DNA from: an uncultured Sutterella sp.
Lineage (GTDB): Bacteria; Pseudomonadota; Gammaproteobacteria; Burkholderiales; Burkholderiaceae_F
Assembly (NCBI GenBank): GCA_900544335.1
Contig: UQUS01000012.1
Location: 1 to 55,568 of the forward strand
Reading direction: 5' to 3'
Length of the DNA stretch: 55,568 nucleotides
Made by a program: the position numbers and the translations under genes. Positions 23,787-32,982 of the stretch are shown here, in pieces. The notes beneath the pieces are model-generated. The model searched no databases. It worked only from the letters and a program-made list of their open reading frames with translations, and was not told the DNA's origin. Positions within the stretch are counted from its first letter, which is position 1. Each line of letters opens with the position of its first letter.

Positions 23787-26576
23787 ATGAAAAGAATTCA
23801 TGTTATCGGAGCCAGAACACATAATCTGAAAAACATCACGACGGAAATCCCGCGCGGGAAACTCGTGGTGATTACCGGCCCCTCGGGATCGGGAAAAAGT
23901 TCTCTTGCCTTTGATACGGTGTATGCCGAAGGACAGCGGCGTTTTGCCGAAAGCCTTTCGGCGTATGCCCGGCTTGTGCTCGGTACTCAGGCGCGGGCTG
24001 ATGTCGATGCCATCGAAGGGCTGACGCCGACGGTGGCGCTGGCACAAAATCGAACCCGAGCCGGCACCCGTTCGACGGTCGGAACGCTCTCGGAAATTAA
24101 TGACTATGCGCGACTTTTGTTCTCTCGGGCCGGAAAGGCCTACTGTCCCGAACACCATGTTCCGTTAATCAAAAGCGCTGTCCATGACATGGTCAACGCG
24201 GCCCTTTCTTGCGCTGAAGGCACGAAGGTTGCCGTCTTGGCCCCGATGCCTGAGTCTTTTTTCTCCGACCGAGTCAAGGCTGTGCGGGAACTGCGTCGTC
24301 TAGGGTTTGTGCGTCTTTATCTAAACGGGACCTTTGTCACTGTCGAGGAGTTTTCTGCGCCTTCGGGGGATGCAATTGTCAAAAACGCCGCTGTTGTGGT
24401 CGATCGTTTGCGCGTGTCCGATGCCTCTCGCGTGCGTCTTGCCGAAAGCTTTGAGACGGCTTGCGCACTTACCGGCGGGCGAGCGGCTTTTGCAGAGCTC
24501 GATACCGGAAAGGTTAAGACTTTTAGCGAACACTACGGATGCCCGATTTGCGGTTTTACGATCCCGGATTTAACGCCAGCTTTTTTCTCCTTTAACAATG
24601 CCTTAGGGGCCTGCCCGCGCTGTCAGGGAACGGGAATTCTGGAAGATTTTGACGAGACTCTTTTGGTGCGTGACCCGACACTCACGTTAAGACAAGGAGC
24701 CGTCTGCGGATTGAGTGCAAGCAATACGCAAGCGTTCTCCGAACTCTTAAAACTTGCGAAGGAAACGGATTTATCTTTGGATACTCCTTGGGAGGCTCTT
24801 CCCGAGGCATCTCGCCGGATTGTTCTATACGGGAAAGAAAGCAAGGGAAAGTGCATTTTCGAAGGCGTCATCGAACAATTAAGGCGTCGTTGGCACAGGG
24901 CTCGAAGTGAGGCCGTGAAAGCCGGCATGTCGGTTTTACGGTCTCGCCGGACGTGCCCGGAATGCGGCGGTTCACGATTGAGGCGCGACATGCAATGTGT
25001 TTACATCGGTGAGGAGCCGGCGCGCATCAATATCGTCGATTTTTCCGAGATGACTCTGGAACAACTTAAAAAGCACTTAAAGGCGATGCGCTTTGCCTCC
25101 TCGGTTCAAGTCGTTGCATCGCCGCTTATCAAAGAAATCGATAAGCGCTTAGGGTTTCTTATTGATGCCGGACTCGGGTACCTGACGCTTTCGCGTCCGA
25201 TTGCAACCCTTTCGGGCGGCGAGTTGCAACGCATTCGTCTTGCCGGACAGCTCGGATCGGGTCTCTCGGGGGTGACGTATGTTTTAGATGAGCCTACGGT
25301 CGGCCTGCACCCGCGGGATACGGCACGGCTTTTAAAAATTCTGCGCGATTTGGTCAATGCCGGAAATTCCGTTCTGGTTGTCGAGCACGATGCCGATGTG
25401 ATTGCTGCGGCCGATTGGGTAATCGATATGGGGCCGGGAGCCGGACGTGCGGGCGGCACAATCGTGGCGCAAGGAATGCCGGAAGCCATTCTCAAGGATC
25501 CGCATTCGTTAACAGGCGCGTATCTGAGCGGAAAAAAATGCGTCACTTCGAGTAAGACACAACGCAATTTCAAGGGAAAGGGGTCGTTTCTCACGATTTC
25601 CGGCGCAACGGGACGCAATTTAAAAAACGTCACGTGTCGGATTCCCTTGGGGGCTCTGACGGCCGTGACCGGCGTTTCGGGATCGGGCAAAACGACGCTT
25701 GTTCTCGAAACCCTGGCACAGGCGATGCGGCGGCGCCTCTATGGGGCCAAAGATAAGCCGCAGCCCTTTGTGTCCATCGACGGGGCAGAGCAAATCGACA
25801 AAGTGGTGCTTGTCGATCAAAGTGCTTTGGGGCGAGCCGGACGGGCAACGCTTGCGACCTACACAGGCGTCATTGTTCCCATTCGGGCGCTTTTTGCCCA
25901 AACGCCGATGGCGCGTGAGCGCGGTTACGAGGCCGGGCGCTTTTCATTTAATGTTGCCGGCGGACGGTGCGAAGCCTGCTGCGGAGAAGGAGAAACCAAA
26001 ATCGAAATGGGCTTTTTGCCGCCTGTGTTCGTTAGGTGTCCGGTGTGTCTCGGAAAGCGCTTTAACGCCCAAACGCTCGACGTGCGCTTTAAGGACAAAA
26101 ACATTGCCGACGTTCTGGATATGACCGTTTCCGAGGCTTTGGAGTTTTTCAGTGCACAACCGGAAATCGAGCGACGCTTGCGCTTTATGGTCGATATCGG
26201 CTTAGGGTACATGCGACTCGGGGAAAGAGCCGATACGTTTTCCGGCGGCGAGGCCCAAAGGATTCGCCTGGCGGAGGAACTATCGAAAAAATCGACCGGC
26301 AAAACGCTTTATATCCTGGATGAACCGACGACGGGACTGCATTTTCAGGATGTGATGTACTTACTCAAAGCCTTGGAGTCCTTAACGGAGCAGGGAAACA
26401 CCGTCGTTGTCATCGAGCACGATTTAAACGTGATTGCCTCGTGCGATTGGGTGATTGATTTGGGACCGGATGCCGGAGAAGAAGGGGGTAGAGTTCTTGC
26501 CCAAGGAACGCCGAACGAGGTTGCATCGAATGCCTCGAGCGTGACAGGATCTTTTTTAAAGCCTTACCTACGCTAG
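23787..26576 (+). CDS. uvrA: excinuclease ABC subunit A
   Basis: UvrA finds bulky DNA lesions and loads UvrB in nucleotide excision repair. The 929-residue protein has two ABC ATPase halves: Walker A GPSGSGKSS (about 31-39) and GVSGSGKTT (second half), with signatures LSGGELQRIRL and FSGGEAQRIRL. Zinc-binding cysteines are present (CPICGF...CPRCQG; CPECGG; CEACCG...CPVCLG). The UvrB-binding domain (about 130-245) is intact. The ATG at 23787 starts the conserved IHVIGARTHNLKN; an earlier in-frame start adds 12 unrelated residues. uvrB is 10 kb away in the same window. Residues around 80-90 (ALAQNRTRAGTRSTVGT) differ from E. coli, but all functional motifs are kept. Confidence 0.94.
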   Translation: MKRIHVIGARTHNLKNITTEIPRGKLVVITGPSGSGKSSLAFDTVYAEGQRRFAESLSAYARLVLGTQARADVDAIEGLTPTVALAQNRTRAGTRSTVGTLSEINDYARLLFSRAGKAYCPEHHVPLIKSAVHDMVNAALSCAEGTKVAVLAPMPESFFSDRVKAVRELRRLGFVRLYLNGTFVTVEEFSAPSGDAIVKNAAVVVDRLRVSDASRVRLAESFETACALTGGRAAFAELDTGKVKTFSEHYGCPICGFTIPDLTPAFFSFNNALGACPRCQGTGILEDFDETLLVRDPTLTLRQGAVCGLSASNTQAFSELLKLAKETDLSLDTPWEALPEASRRIVLYGKESKGKCIFEGVIEQLRRRWHRARSEAVKAGMSVLRSRRTCPECGGSRLRRDMQCVYIGEEPARINIVDFSEMTLEQLKKHLKAMRFASSVQVVASPLIKEIDKRLGFLIDAGLGYLTLSRPIATLSGGELQRIRLAGQLGSGLSGVTYVLDEPTVGLHPRDTARLLKILRDLVNAGNSVLVVEHDADVIAAADWVIDMGPGAGRAGGTIVAQGMPEAILKDPHSLTGAYLSGKKCVTSSKTQRNFKGKGSFLTISGATGRNLKNVTCRIPLGALTAVTGVSGSGKTTLVLETLAQAMRRRLYGAKDKPQPFVSIDGAEQIDKVVLVDQSALGRAGRATLATYTGVIVPIRALFAQTPMARERGYEAGRFSFNVAGGRCEACCGEGETKIEMGFLPPVFVRCPVCLGKRFNAQTLDVRFKDKNIADVLDMTVSEALEFFSAQPEIERRLRFMVDIGLGYMRLGERADTFSGGEAQRIRLAEELSKKSTGKTLYILDEPTTGLHFQDVMYLLKALESLTEQGNTVVVIEHDLNVIASCDWVIDLGPDAGEEGGRVLAQGTPNEVASNASSVTGSFLKPYLR

Positions 26577-26603
26577 GAGTGGGTAAGTTTTCCCCGCATA
26601 CGA

Positions 26604-26628
26604 AAAATCCCGGATAAACCGGGATTTT
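26604..26628. terminator. bidirectional terminator between uvrA and frdC
   Basis: AAAATCCCGG (26604-26613) pairs with CCGGGATTTT (26619-26628) around ATAAA, giving T-runs on both strands after a GC stem. Confidence 0.85.
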
Positions 26629-26657
26629 CGCGCACTGTGTGAAGTAAATCCGAAGGA

Positions 26658-27446
26658 TTACTTGTTGATGGACCAGACGGTCGTCGGTGTGTAGCGCACG
26701 GCCGATTGCTGGCTTTCAACCAGGGATTTGCCCGTCGAGTAGAACGACCAAGCCGTCAGAGACCCGCAGACAATCATCGCGAGAGCGACGATGACCATGC
26801 CCTTACGCAGACCGTTGCAACGGCCCTTGACCACATCCCACTTAACGGCGAGACGATACAGACCAATCATGCCGTGCAGTTCCGTCACAATCAAGAAGAT
26901 CAACGTCCAATCCAAGCCCATGCTGAAGGTGTGAACGGCGGAAAGGTTGGGATCTAAGCCCGAGGGATGGCAAATCATGCTCATCAAGTGCGGGAAGACC
27001 AAGGCGGTCAAAAGAACGCCCGTGATAATCTGAATGCGCCAGAGCGAAGAATCGGAGTGGTGCAACATCGTGATATGCGCATTGACGTCACGGCACTGCT
27101 TGTAGGAGGTCGGGAAGCGACGCAGAGCGCACAGGGCATGCAAAATCACGCAGAGCATGATAAAGCCGATAAAGAGAACGTGTAGCCAAAGCTGTTCATG
27201 ACCGAAAATCGGGGTGCCGCCGGAAATCTGAATGAGATTCCAGAACGTATCCTTGCCGATTTGCATCGAGCTCGTAAAGGCCATATGGCAGAAAAGGAAC
27301 AAGCCGAGAATCAAGCCCGTTACCGACTGCGTGACATCACAGTAGGCAGGCCACTTGCTCGCGCGTTTGGCGTCTTTCAGTGTCACACCGGCGATGATTT
27401 CCGGACCGGTCGGCGTATGCGCACGTAATTCTTGCTGAGGAGTCAT
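26658..27446 (-). CDS. frdC: dihaem cytochrome b subunit of fumarate reductase/succinate dehydrogenase
   Basis: This is the membrane anchor that carries two haem b groups and exchanges electrons between quinone and the FrdAB/SdhAB catalytic dimer. The start at 27446 follows AAGGA by seven bases and gives 262 residues, near the 256 of Wolinella succinogenes FrdC. Five hydrophobic segments are visible. Haem ligand candidates His54, His103, His153 and His191 are spaced 49, 50 and 38 residues apart, against 49, 50 and 39 in Wolinella FrdC. Glu189, two residues before the last ligand, matches the glutamate of the E-pathway. No frdA or frdB lies beside it; it is followed by a terminator and preceded by an FNR-like site. 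Confidence 0.9.
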   Translation of the reverse strand: MTPQQELRAHTPTGPEIIAGVTLKDAKRASKWPAYCDVTQSVTGLILGLFLFCHMAFTSSMQIGKDTFWNLIQISGGTPIFGHEQLWLHVLFIGFIMLCVILHALCALRRFPTSYKQCRDVNAHITMLHHSDSSLWRIQIITGVLLTALVFPHLMSMICHPSGLDPNLSAVHTFSMGLDWTLIFLIVTELHGMIGLYRLAVKWDVVKGRCNGLRKGMVIVALAMIVCGSLTAWSFYSTGKSLVESQQSAVRYTPTTVWSINK

Positions 27447-27535
27447 TTTGTTTTCCTTGAATTTCATAAAGTACGAGTGCGAAGCGGTCTGCCCCGCTCG
27501 TATGCCGACATGATGCTCCCTTCGGGCGGTTCGGA

Positions 27536-27551
27536 TTTGACAAATGTCAAA
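27536..27551. promoter_or_regulatory. FNR-type palindrome upstream of frdC
   Basis: TTTGACAAATGTCAAA contains TTGAC-N4-GTCAA, one base per half from the FNR consensus TTGAT-N4-ATCAA. A start 41.5 bp downstream on the minus strand (about 27502) would leave a 55-nt leader before frdC, and CATCAT (minus strand, 27515-27510) could be its -10 box. Oxygen-responsive activation of an anaerobic respiratory gene is a sensible inference. Confidence 0.6.
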
Positions 27552-27700
27552 GTTGTAACGTTTTTTTGCAGCCGAAAGCGCAGTTAAAAGGCATTTTGTT
27601 CCGAATATCGGCACAAATATTAAAAACCCTAGTAATACCCCTTGGTTTTCCGAAAAATTGTGTCCAGGCTCATATCAGGGACTGTCACTCAAGTCGCGAC

Positions 27701-27739
27701 AAAAAAGCCTGCGTTCCCGGCATCGGGAAGACAGGCTTT
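27701..27739 (-). terminator. intrinsic terminator of upp
   Basis: On the minus strand AAAGCCTG and CAGGCTTTTTT form the outer stem, with an inner TTCCCG/CGGGAA stem, ending in a T-run about 20 bp past the upp stop codon. Confidence 0.8.
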
Positions 27740-27759
27740 CAAAAGCAATTGAAACGGAA

Positions 27760-28407
27760 TTACTTGGTACCGAACAAGCGGTCTCCGGCATCACCTAAAC
27801 CCGGAACGATGTAGGCATTCTCGTTTAAGCACTCGTCTAAGGCGGCAACCCAAATTTCAATCTTCGGGTGACGCTCGAGCATGACCTGAACGCCTTCGGG
27901 GGCAGCCACCAGGGCCAGGAACTTAATCGAGTCGGCGCTCACACCGCGCTTTAACAACACCTCGACGGCGTGGGCGGCCGAGTAGCCCGTGGCCATCATC
28001 GGATCGCAGACGAAAAAGAGGCGGTCCGTTACATTCGGCAGCCGCACCAGATACTCGACCGGGCGCTTATTTTCATCGCGGTACATGCCGATATGACCGA
28101 CGCGAGCCGAGGGCATCAATTCCAAGAGTCCGTCGCTCATGCCGAGACCGGCACGCAAAATCGGAACAATCACCTGCTTTTTGCCGGCCAAGGTCGGCGC
28201 TTCCATCTCCGAAATCGGCGTTTCGATCTTGCGACTCGAAAGCGGCAGGTCACGCGTTAACTCATAGCCCATGAGAACGGTGATTTCTTTTAAAAGCTGG
28301 CGAAAGACGTTGGTGCTCGTCTCTTTTTGCCGCATAATGGAAAGTTTGTGCTGAATTAACGGATGGTCAACGATATGCAGATTGGGAAAACGCGGATCAG
28401 TTTTCAT
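27760..28407 (-). CDS. upp: uracil phosphoribosyltransferase
   Basis: UPRT joins uracil and PRPP to make UMP in pyrimidine salvage. The 215-residue protein has the PRPP-binding loop CDPMMATGYSA, the lid segment VPILRAGLGM and the C-terminal uracil-binding end PGLGDAGDRLFGTK. The start at 28407 follows GAGG by seven bases; a start four codons earlier lacks such a site. It is a single-gene unit with its own terminator and a perfect TATAAT upstream. No uracil permease gene is adjacent. Confidence 0.97.
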   Translation of the reverse strand: MKTDPRFPNLHIVDHPLIQHKLSIMRQKETSTNVFRQLLKEITVLMGYELTRDLPLSSRKIETPISEMEAPTLAGKKQVIVPILRAGLGMSDGLLELMPSARVGHIGMYRDENKRPVEYLVRLPNVTDRLFFVCDPMMATGYSAAHAVEVLLKRGVSADSIKFLALVAAPEGVQVMLERHPKIEIWVAALDECLNENAYIVPGLGDAGDRLFGTK

Positions 28408-28485
28408 AAGAGACCTCAAAAAACGGTTGCGACAAAACCAAACAGGGAAGACTTCAACCGGTAAAGCTTCTCTGCGACGCTCAGG

Positions 28486-28491
28486 ATTATA
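28486..28491 (-). promoter_or_regulatory. -10 box of the upp promoter
   Basis: The minus strand reads TATAAT here, about 80 bp upstream of the upp start codon. No good -35 box is found at 17 bp; TTGAAA lies 20 bp upstream. Confidence 0.45.
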
Positions 28492-28626
28492 GCGAGGGCT
28501 TGTTAAGAAATTTTCAAATCGTGCGAGTCAAAACCGTTCGGTTTGTACGTTTTCCCATTGAGTTTTTCAGGTTCTCTGACTAGACTTGTCGAAACATCTT
28601 TTTTCCTTTTTGCCATTGGGGATGCC

Positions 28627-29247
28627 ATGTCGATTCGAACCGTTGTCATTTTGCTGTTGTGCATTTTGAGCGCTGTGTTTTTAGCGGTCAATTGGTCCGG
28701 AATCGTGGCTCCGGTTCCGGTCAATCTGCTTTTTACACAGGTGCAGGCGCCGCTCGGATTGATTTTGTTCGTGGTCTTGGGGCTGCTGATTGTGGCGTGC
28801 CTACTGTGGTCGATTATGCAGCAGGCAGCCGTGCTCGTGGATATTCGCAAGGCCTACCGGGAAGCGCGGACTAATAAACGCCTGGCGGAAGACGCCGAGC
28901 AGTCGCGTCTTGAAGCCTCCACCAAAACGATGACGCAGGAGTTTGCCGACCTTTCGCAGGCCATGAAGACCGAATCGGAAAAAACCGTGGCGGCTCTGAC
29001 GGCGCTTACCGAAGAAGTTCGGACGCTGCAAACGAACCTTAAGTCCCTTGATGCCAAGATGGTGACGATTGCCCAAAGTCACGGGATTGAATTACCGCCC
29101 GAAGAGCCCCCGAAGCGTCGTCATCCGTTCTTTGACTTTTTCAGCAAGAAAGCCGATAAGGTCGAGACGAGTGAAGAGACCAAGCCCGCTCTTAGTGCTG
29201 AAGAAAACGAAAAACCCCGCGATGACAAGACCGCGGGGCTGACCTAA
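28627..29247 (+). CDS. LapA-domain (DUF1049) inner membrane protein
   Basis: The 206-residue protein starts with two close membrane helices (about 5-25 and 42-65) separated by a short Pro/Val loop, the pattern of LapA/DUF1049 proteins such as LapA of E. coli, which helps LPS assembly with LapB. The ATG at 28627 has GGGGAT upstream; earlier in-frame codons are not family-like. Beyond the domain come a charged coiled-coil region (about 70-150) and a disordered acidic tail (about 155-206), longer than E. coli LapA (102 residues). No lapB follows. Its last codons form the terminator of the convergent fbp gene. Confidence 0.8.
   Translation: MSIRTVVILLLCILSAVFLAVNWSGIVAPVPVNLLFTQVQAPLGLILFVVLGLLIVACLLWSIMQQAAVLVDIRKAYREARTNKRLAEDAEQSRLEASTKTMTQEFADLSQAMKTESEKTVAALTALTEEVRTLQTNLKSLDAKMVTIAQSHGIELPPEEPPKRRHPFFDFFSKKADKVETSEETKPALSAEENEKPRDDKTAGLT
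29210..29238 (-). terminator. fbp terminator lying inside the lapA-like gene
   Basis: On the minus strand CCCCGCG (29238-29232) pairs with CGCGGGG (29221-29215) and TTTTTCG follows. This is a good terminator for pepN-fbp. On the plus strand the same bases encode the last residues of the LapA-domain protein. Confidence 0.8.
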
Positions 29248-29263
29248 AGGAACGCGACGTCCG

Positions 29264-30301
29264 TTATTTGGCGTCTTCTTTGGCCTTTTCTGCTTCTTCG
29301 GCTTCCGTGATGTAACGCGTGACGCGTTCGACTTCTTCGGCTGCACCCAAGAAAACCGGAATCCGCTGATGGAGTTTTTCCGGTTGAATTTCCAGAACGC
29401 GTCCGTGTCCGTCGGTGCACATGCCGCCGGCCTGTTCGATTAAAAAGCCCATGGGGTTGGCTTCATACATCAGGCGCAACTTGCCGGGGCGGTCGGTCAT
29501 GCGCTTATCCCACGGATACATGAAGATGCCGCCGCGCGAGAGAATACGGTGTACTTCCGCTCCCATGGAGGCAATCCAACGCATATTAAAGTCTTTGCCG
29601 CGCGGACCTGTGGTTCCCTCCAAAAGTTCCGTGATGTAACGGCGCACGGGTTCGGGCCAGTGGCGCATGTTCGAGCAGTTAATCGCAAATTCGTGGGCAT
29701 CGCGCGGAATAATCGATTCGCTCTTTGTGAAGATGTAGTGATTGGAGGCCGGATCGAGTGTAAACATCACGACGCCGCGCCCGAGCGTTAACGCCATTGT
29801 GGTTTGCGGACCGTAGACAACGTATCCGGCGGCAACTTGGTTGATGCCCGGTTGCAAGAAGTCGATATCGGAAATGTCGTGGGAGGCGCCGTGCGGACTC
29901 GGAAGAATCGAAAAGAGGGTACTGATCGAAATATTAATGTCAATGTTGCTCGAGCCGTCCAAGGGGTCGAACGTTACTAAGTACGGACCGACGGGCAGGT
30001 AGGCCGGGACCGACAGGGCCGTTTCCATTTCTTCGCTGGCCATGCCGCACACACACCCGGAGCGAATGCAGCCCTTGACCATCAGGTCGTTACAGATGAC
30101 GTCCAACTGCTTTTGGACTTCGCCCTGTACGTTTGTCGAGCCGGCCACGCCTAAAACGCCGGCCACATCGCCGCAGGACACTTCAAAACTGATTTCTTTA
30201 CAGGTTTCGGAAATATTGATAATCAATTGCGAGAGCTTCGGATCGAGTCCGTACTCGGCAATTTCGTTATCAAGGAAGGTGTGGAGCGTTTGTCGTTGCA
30301 T
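29264..30301 (-). CDS. fbp: class I fructose-1,6-bisphosphatase
   Basis: FBPase hydrolyses fructose-1,6-bisphosphate to fructose-6-phosphate, the committed step of gluconeogenesis. The 345-residue protein has the metal site block FDPLDGSSNIDINISIST, the upstream glutamate in ASEEMET, and the substrate-binding stretch YPWDKRMTDRPGKLRLMYEANP. The start at 30301 has AGGA eight bases upstream. It begins 11 bp after pepN ends, so both are probably one message: peptide breakdown supplies carbon and gluconeogenesis uses it. The C-terminal 15 residues are Glu/Ala/Lys-rich and beyond the usual end. Confidence 0.96.
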   Translation of the reverse strand: MQRQTLHTFLDNEIAEYGLDPKLSQLIINISETCKEISFEVSCGDVAGVLGVAGSTNVQGEVQKQLDVICNDLMVKGCIRSGCVCGMASEEMETALSVPAYLPVGPYLVTFDPLDGSSNIDINISISTLFSILPSPHGASHDISDIDFLQPGINQVAAGYVVYGPQTTMALTLGRGVVMFTLDPASNHYIFTKSESIIPRDAHEFAINCSNMRHWPEPVRRYITELLEGTTGPRGKDFNMRWIASMGAEVHRILSRGGIFMYPWDKRMTDRPGKLRLMYEANPMGFLIEQAGGMCTDGHGRVLEIQPEKLHQRIPVFLGAAEEVERVTRYITEAEEAEKAKEDAK

Positions 30302-30312
30302 GACCAAGTCCT

Positions 30313-32982
30313 TTAATAATGAGTGAGCGCTTTTTCGACAATTTCCCGAACGGCCGGGGAAAGCGTCGAGCAAGCGGCGACGCGGGTAAGAGCTTTGTAC
30401 ATCAGTTTGGCACGATGGGGCTCGTAGCGGCGCCAGTGATCGAGGGCGCGCGCCATGCGAGAGGCAACGTGTGTGTTAATGGAGTCCAATTGCAAAACCG
30501 TATCGGCCCAGAATTCATATCCTAACCCGTCGGCCCGGTGAAATTCCGCCGGATTCCGGTTCAAGAAGGCGCCGACAAGGGCGTAGACGTTATTGGGGTT
30601 TTTGATGGAAAAGACATCGTATCCCATCAGGGCGCGAATGCGGTCTAGGACCGGAAGTTCGTCTTTAAAGGACGGAGCTAAGGCCTGAACCGTAAACCAC
30701 TTATTTAAAAGGAGCGGTTCTTTGTACCAGAGCTTGGCGGCGGCGTTTAAAACGTCGGCCTTGGCCGGACTTCTGGAACAGACGATGCTGGTCAAGGCAG
30801 CTAAGCGGTCGGTTAAGTTATCGGCTTTTTCGAACTGCTCGCGCACATCTAAAAGGGCCTTGGCGCTACCGCCGGCAAGCCAGTAATCGAGAGCCAGATT
30901 TTTCAGAGCACGTTTGCCAGCTTGCTCGGCATCGGGGCGATAGGGCCCTGTGACGGTTTGAGCTTGCGCCGTCATCGCCAAGTCCTGCGCAAAGCGATTC
31001 CCGAGGGCTTCGCGAGACGCCATCACGGCTTTGTGAATCGCCTCCGGATTAATCATCACGCGCTCTTGGGCAACGCTTGTTTCCTCGGGCATCGTGAGCG
31101 CACAGGCGCGAAATGCCGGAGAAAGCCGCGTGTCTTTGAGAATTGCCCCGAACGTACGAACCCAGATTTCGGGAATCACGGGCTCTTCGCCGCGCTCAAC
31201 CTCATCGATCATTTCGGCAAGCGAGGAGTTGACAAGAACTCGCATCGCTTCGGCCCGATTAAAGAGGTCCGAATCATTCAGAGCCAAGAACGAGAGTTCT
31301 TCCCTCGTATACGGATACTCGAAAATCACCGGTGCGGAAAAGCCGCGGCCGATGGAGATAATCGGATTTTCTTCGATGTGAGTAAAGACCCATTCGTCGG
31401 ACTCTTTGGCAAGAATGAGTGTGCGACTGTGCCCGGAGGGTTCTTCTTCACCCGCAAGTTGCAGCGGCAAATCTTTCCCGGCGTTTCCAATCAGGCCGAG
31501 GGTAATCGGAATGACAAAAGGCTCTTTTTCGGGCTGCCCCGGTGTGGGTGTCGTGGTCTGGTAGGCAAAGACCGTGCAGGTCTTGGCAACCGGGTCAAAC
31601 ACGGTGCGCACCCGCACGCGCGGGGTGCCGGCCTGGCTGTACCAACGGGCAAACTGTGTCAGGTCCACGCCGCAGACCTCGGTAAAGGCCGCGAGGAAAT
31701 CGTCACACGTGACGGCTTGACCGTCAAAACGCGCGAGGTAATTCGTGAGACCCTTCTTAAATCCGTCTTTTCCGAGAATCGTTTGGAGCATACGCACGAC
31801 TTCCGCCCCTTTCTCGTAGACGGTCATCGTGTAAAAGTTGTCGACCTCTCGGTAGCTTTCCGGTCGAATGGGGTGCGCCATGGGACCGGCATCTTCCGGA
31901 AATTGTGCCTGGCGTAACGCGCGCACATCCAAAATGCGCCGTACGGCACGTGAGGCGGCATCAGGTGCCATGTCCATGGAAAACTCTTGGTCACGGAAAA
32001 CCGTCAGTCCTTCTTTAAGGGTAATCTGGAACCAATCGCGCACGGTGACGCGGTCGCCCGTCCAATTGTGGAAATACTCATGGCCGACCACCGATTCGAT
32101 ACGGTCGTAATCGGTGTCGGTGGCCATATCGGGCGTTGCCATCACGTAGCGGGAGTTAAAGATATTCAGGCTCTTGTTTTCCATGGCACCGAAGTTAAAG
32201 TCATCGGTAGCCACGATGCCGAAACGGTCTAAATCGAGTTCCAGCCCAAAGCGCTCCTCATCCCAGCGAATCGCTTTTTTCAGACTTTCCAAGGCATGCG
32301 CACTTTTGGCGTAGTTGTGGGGTTCGGTCCAGATACTTAAGTGCGAGACGCGGCCGTCTTTGAGGGTAAAGTCTTCGCTTCGATCCTTAAAGTCTCCGGC
32401 CACAAGAGCAAATAGGTAGCTCGGTTTTTTGTACGGATCGACGAATTTGACCCAATGGCGTCCGTTGGCTTCTTCGCCAGAGGCCACAAGGTTGCCGTTA
32501 CTTAAAAGAATCGGGCAAGCGGCTTTATCGGCGTGAATCGTCACCGTAAAGCGACTCATCACATCGGGGCGGTCGGGCCAGTAGGTGATGCGACGAAAGC
32601 CCTGGGATTCGCACTGGCTCATAAAGGCCCCGTGGCTCATGTAAATCCCGGATAGGGCCGTATTTCGCGCCGGACTGAAGCGATTGATGATCGTAATACG
32701 CGCCGGCGCTGTAACGCCTCGAACAATTAACGCAGAACTTGTGAGGGTGTAGTGGGTATCGTCAACTTCCACACCGTTAATAAAGAGGCGCTCAAAGGCT
32801 AACTCGTCGGCATCTAAATGCAACGACGAAGGCGAAAAGCCCGACTTCGGGCGCACGCGCATCGTTGTTGTGACGAGAGTGGATTCGGCATCGAGCACGA
32901 AGTCCAAGTCAACGCTGTCAACGGAATAAGGGAAAGGCTTGTAATCCTTGCGGTAGACAATTTTGGAATCGGTTTCAGACAT
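30313..32982 (-). CDS. pepN: aminopeptidase N (M1 family)
   Basis: PepN removes N-terminal residues from peptides in the cytosol and is the main broad aminopeptidase of many proteobacteria. The 889-residue protein (E. coli 870) has the substrate motif GAMEN in NFGAMENKSLN and the zinc motif HEYFHNW with the downstream glutamate (LKEGLTVFRDQEFS). The beta-sandwich and helical C-terminal domains DUF3458 and DUF3458_C are recognisable. The ATG at 32982 is the family start; 45 more in-frame codons upstream do not look coding. No strong ribosome site is seen. It leads the pepN-fbp operon. Confidence 0.95.
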   Translation of the reverse strand: MSETDSKIVYRKDYKPFPYSVDSVDLDFVLDAESTLVTTTMRVRPKSGFSPSSLHLDADELAFERLFINGVEVDDTHYTLTSSALIVRGVTAPARITIINRFSPARNTALSGIYMSHGAFMSQCESQGFRRITYWPDRPDVMSRFTVTIHADKAACPILLSNGNLVASGEEANGRHWVKFVDPYKKPSYLFALVAGDFKDRSEDFTLKDGRVSHLSIWTEPHNYAKSAHALESLKKAIRWDEERFGLELDLDRFGIVATDDFNFGAMENKSLNIFNSRYVMATPDMATDTDYDRIESVVGHEYFHNWTGDRVTVRDWFQITLKEGLTVFRDQEFSMDMAPDAASRAVRRILDVRALRQAQFPEDAGPMAHPIRPESYREVDNFYTMTVYEKGAEVVRMLQTILGKDGFKKGLTNYLARFDGQAVTCDDFLAAFTEVCGVDLTQFARWYSQAGTPRVRVRTVFDPVAKTCTVFAYQTTTPTPGQPEKEPFVIPITLGLIGNAGKDLPLQLAGEEEPSGHSRTLILAKESDEWVFTHIEENPIISIGRGFSAPVIFEYPYTREELSFLALNDSDLFNRAEAMRVLVNSSLAEMIDEVERGEEPVIPEIWVRTFGAILKDTRLSPAFRACALTMPEETSVAQERVMINPEAIHKAVMASREALGNRFAQDLAMTAQAQTVTGPYRPDAEQAGKRALKNLALDYWLAGGSAKALLDVREQFEKADNLTDRLAALTSIVCSRSPAKADVLNAAAKLWYKEPLLLNKWFTVQALAPSFKDELPVLDRIRALMGYDVFSIKNPNNVYALVGAFLNRNPAEFHRADGLGYEFWADTVLQLDSINTHVASRMARALDHWRRYEPHRAKLMYKALTRVAACSTLSPAVREIVEKALTHY

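Noticed and set aside
28503..28626. Upstream extension of the LapA-domain gene from 28543
   Set aside because: A better ribosome site and the family-like start lie at 28627; the extension is Ser/Phe-rich and not conserved-looking.
30922..31917. 331-codon plus-strand frame opposite pepN
   Set aside because: Antisense to an unmistakable M1 aminopeptidase; no homology-like motifs.
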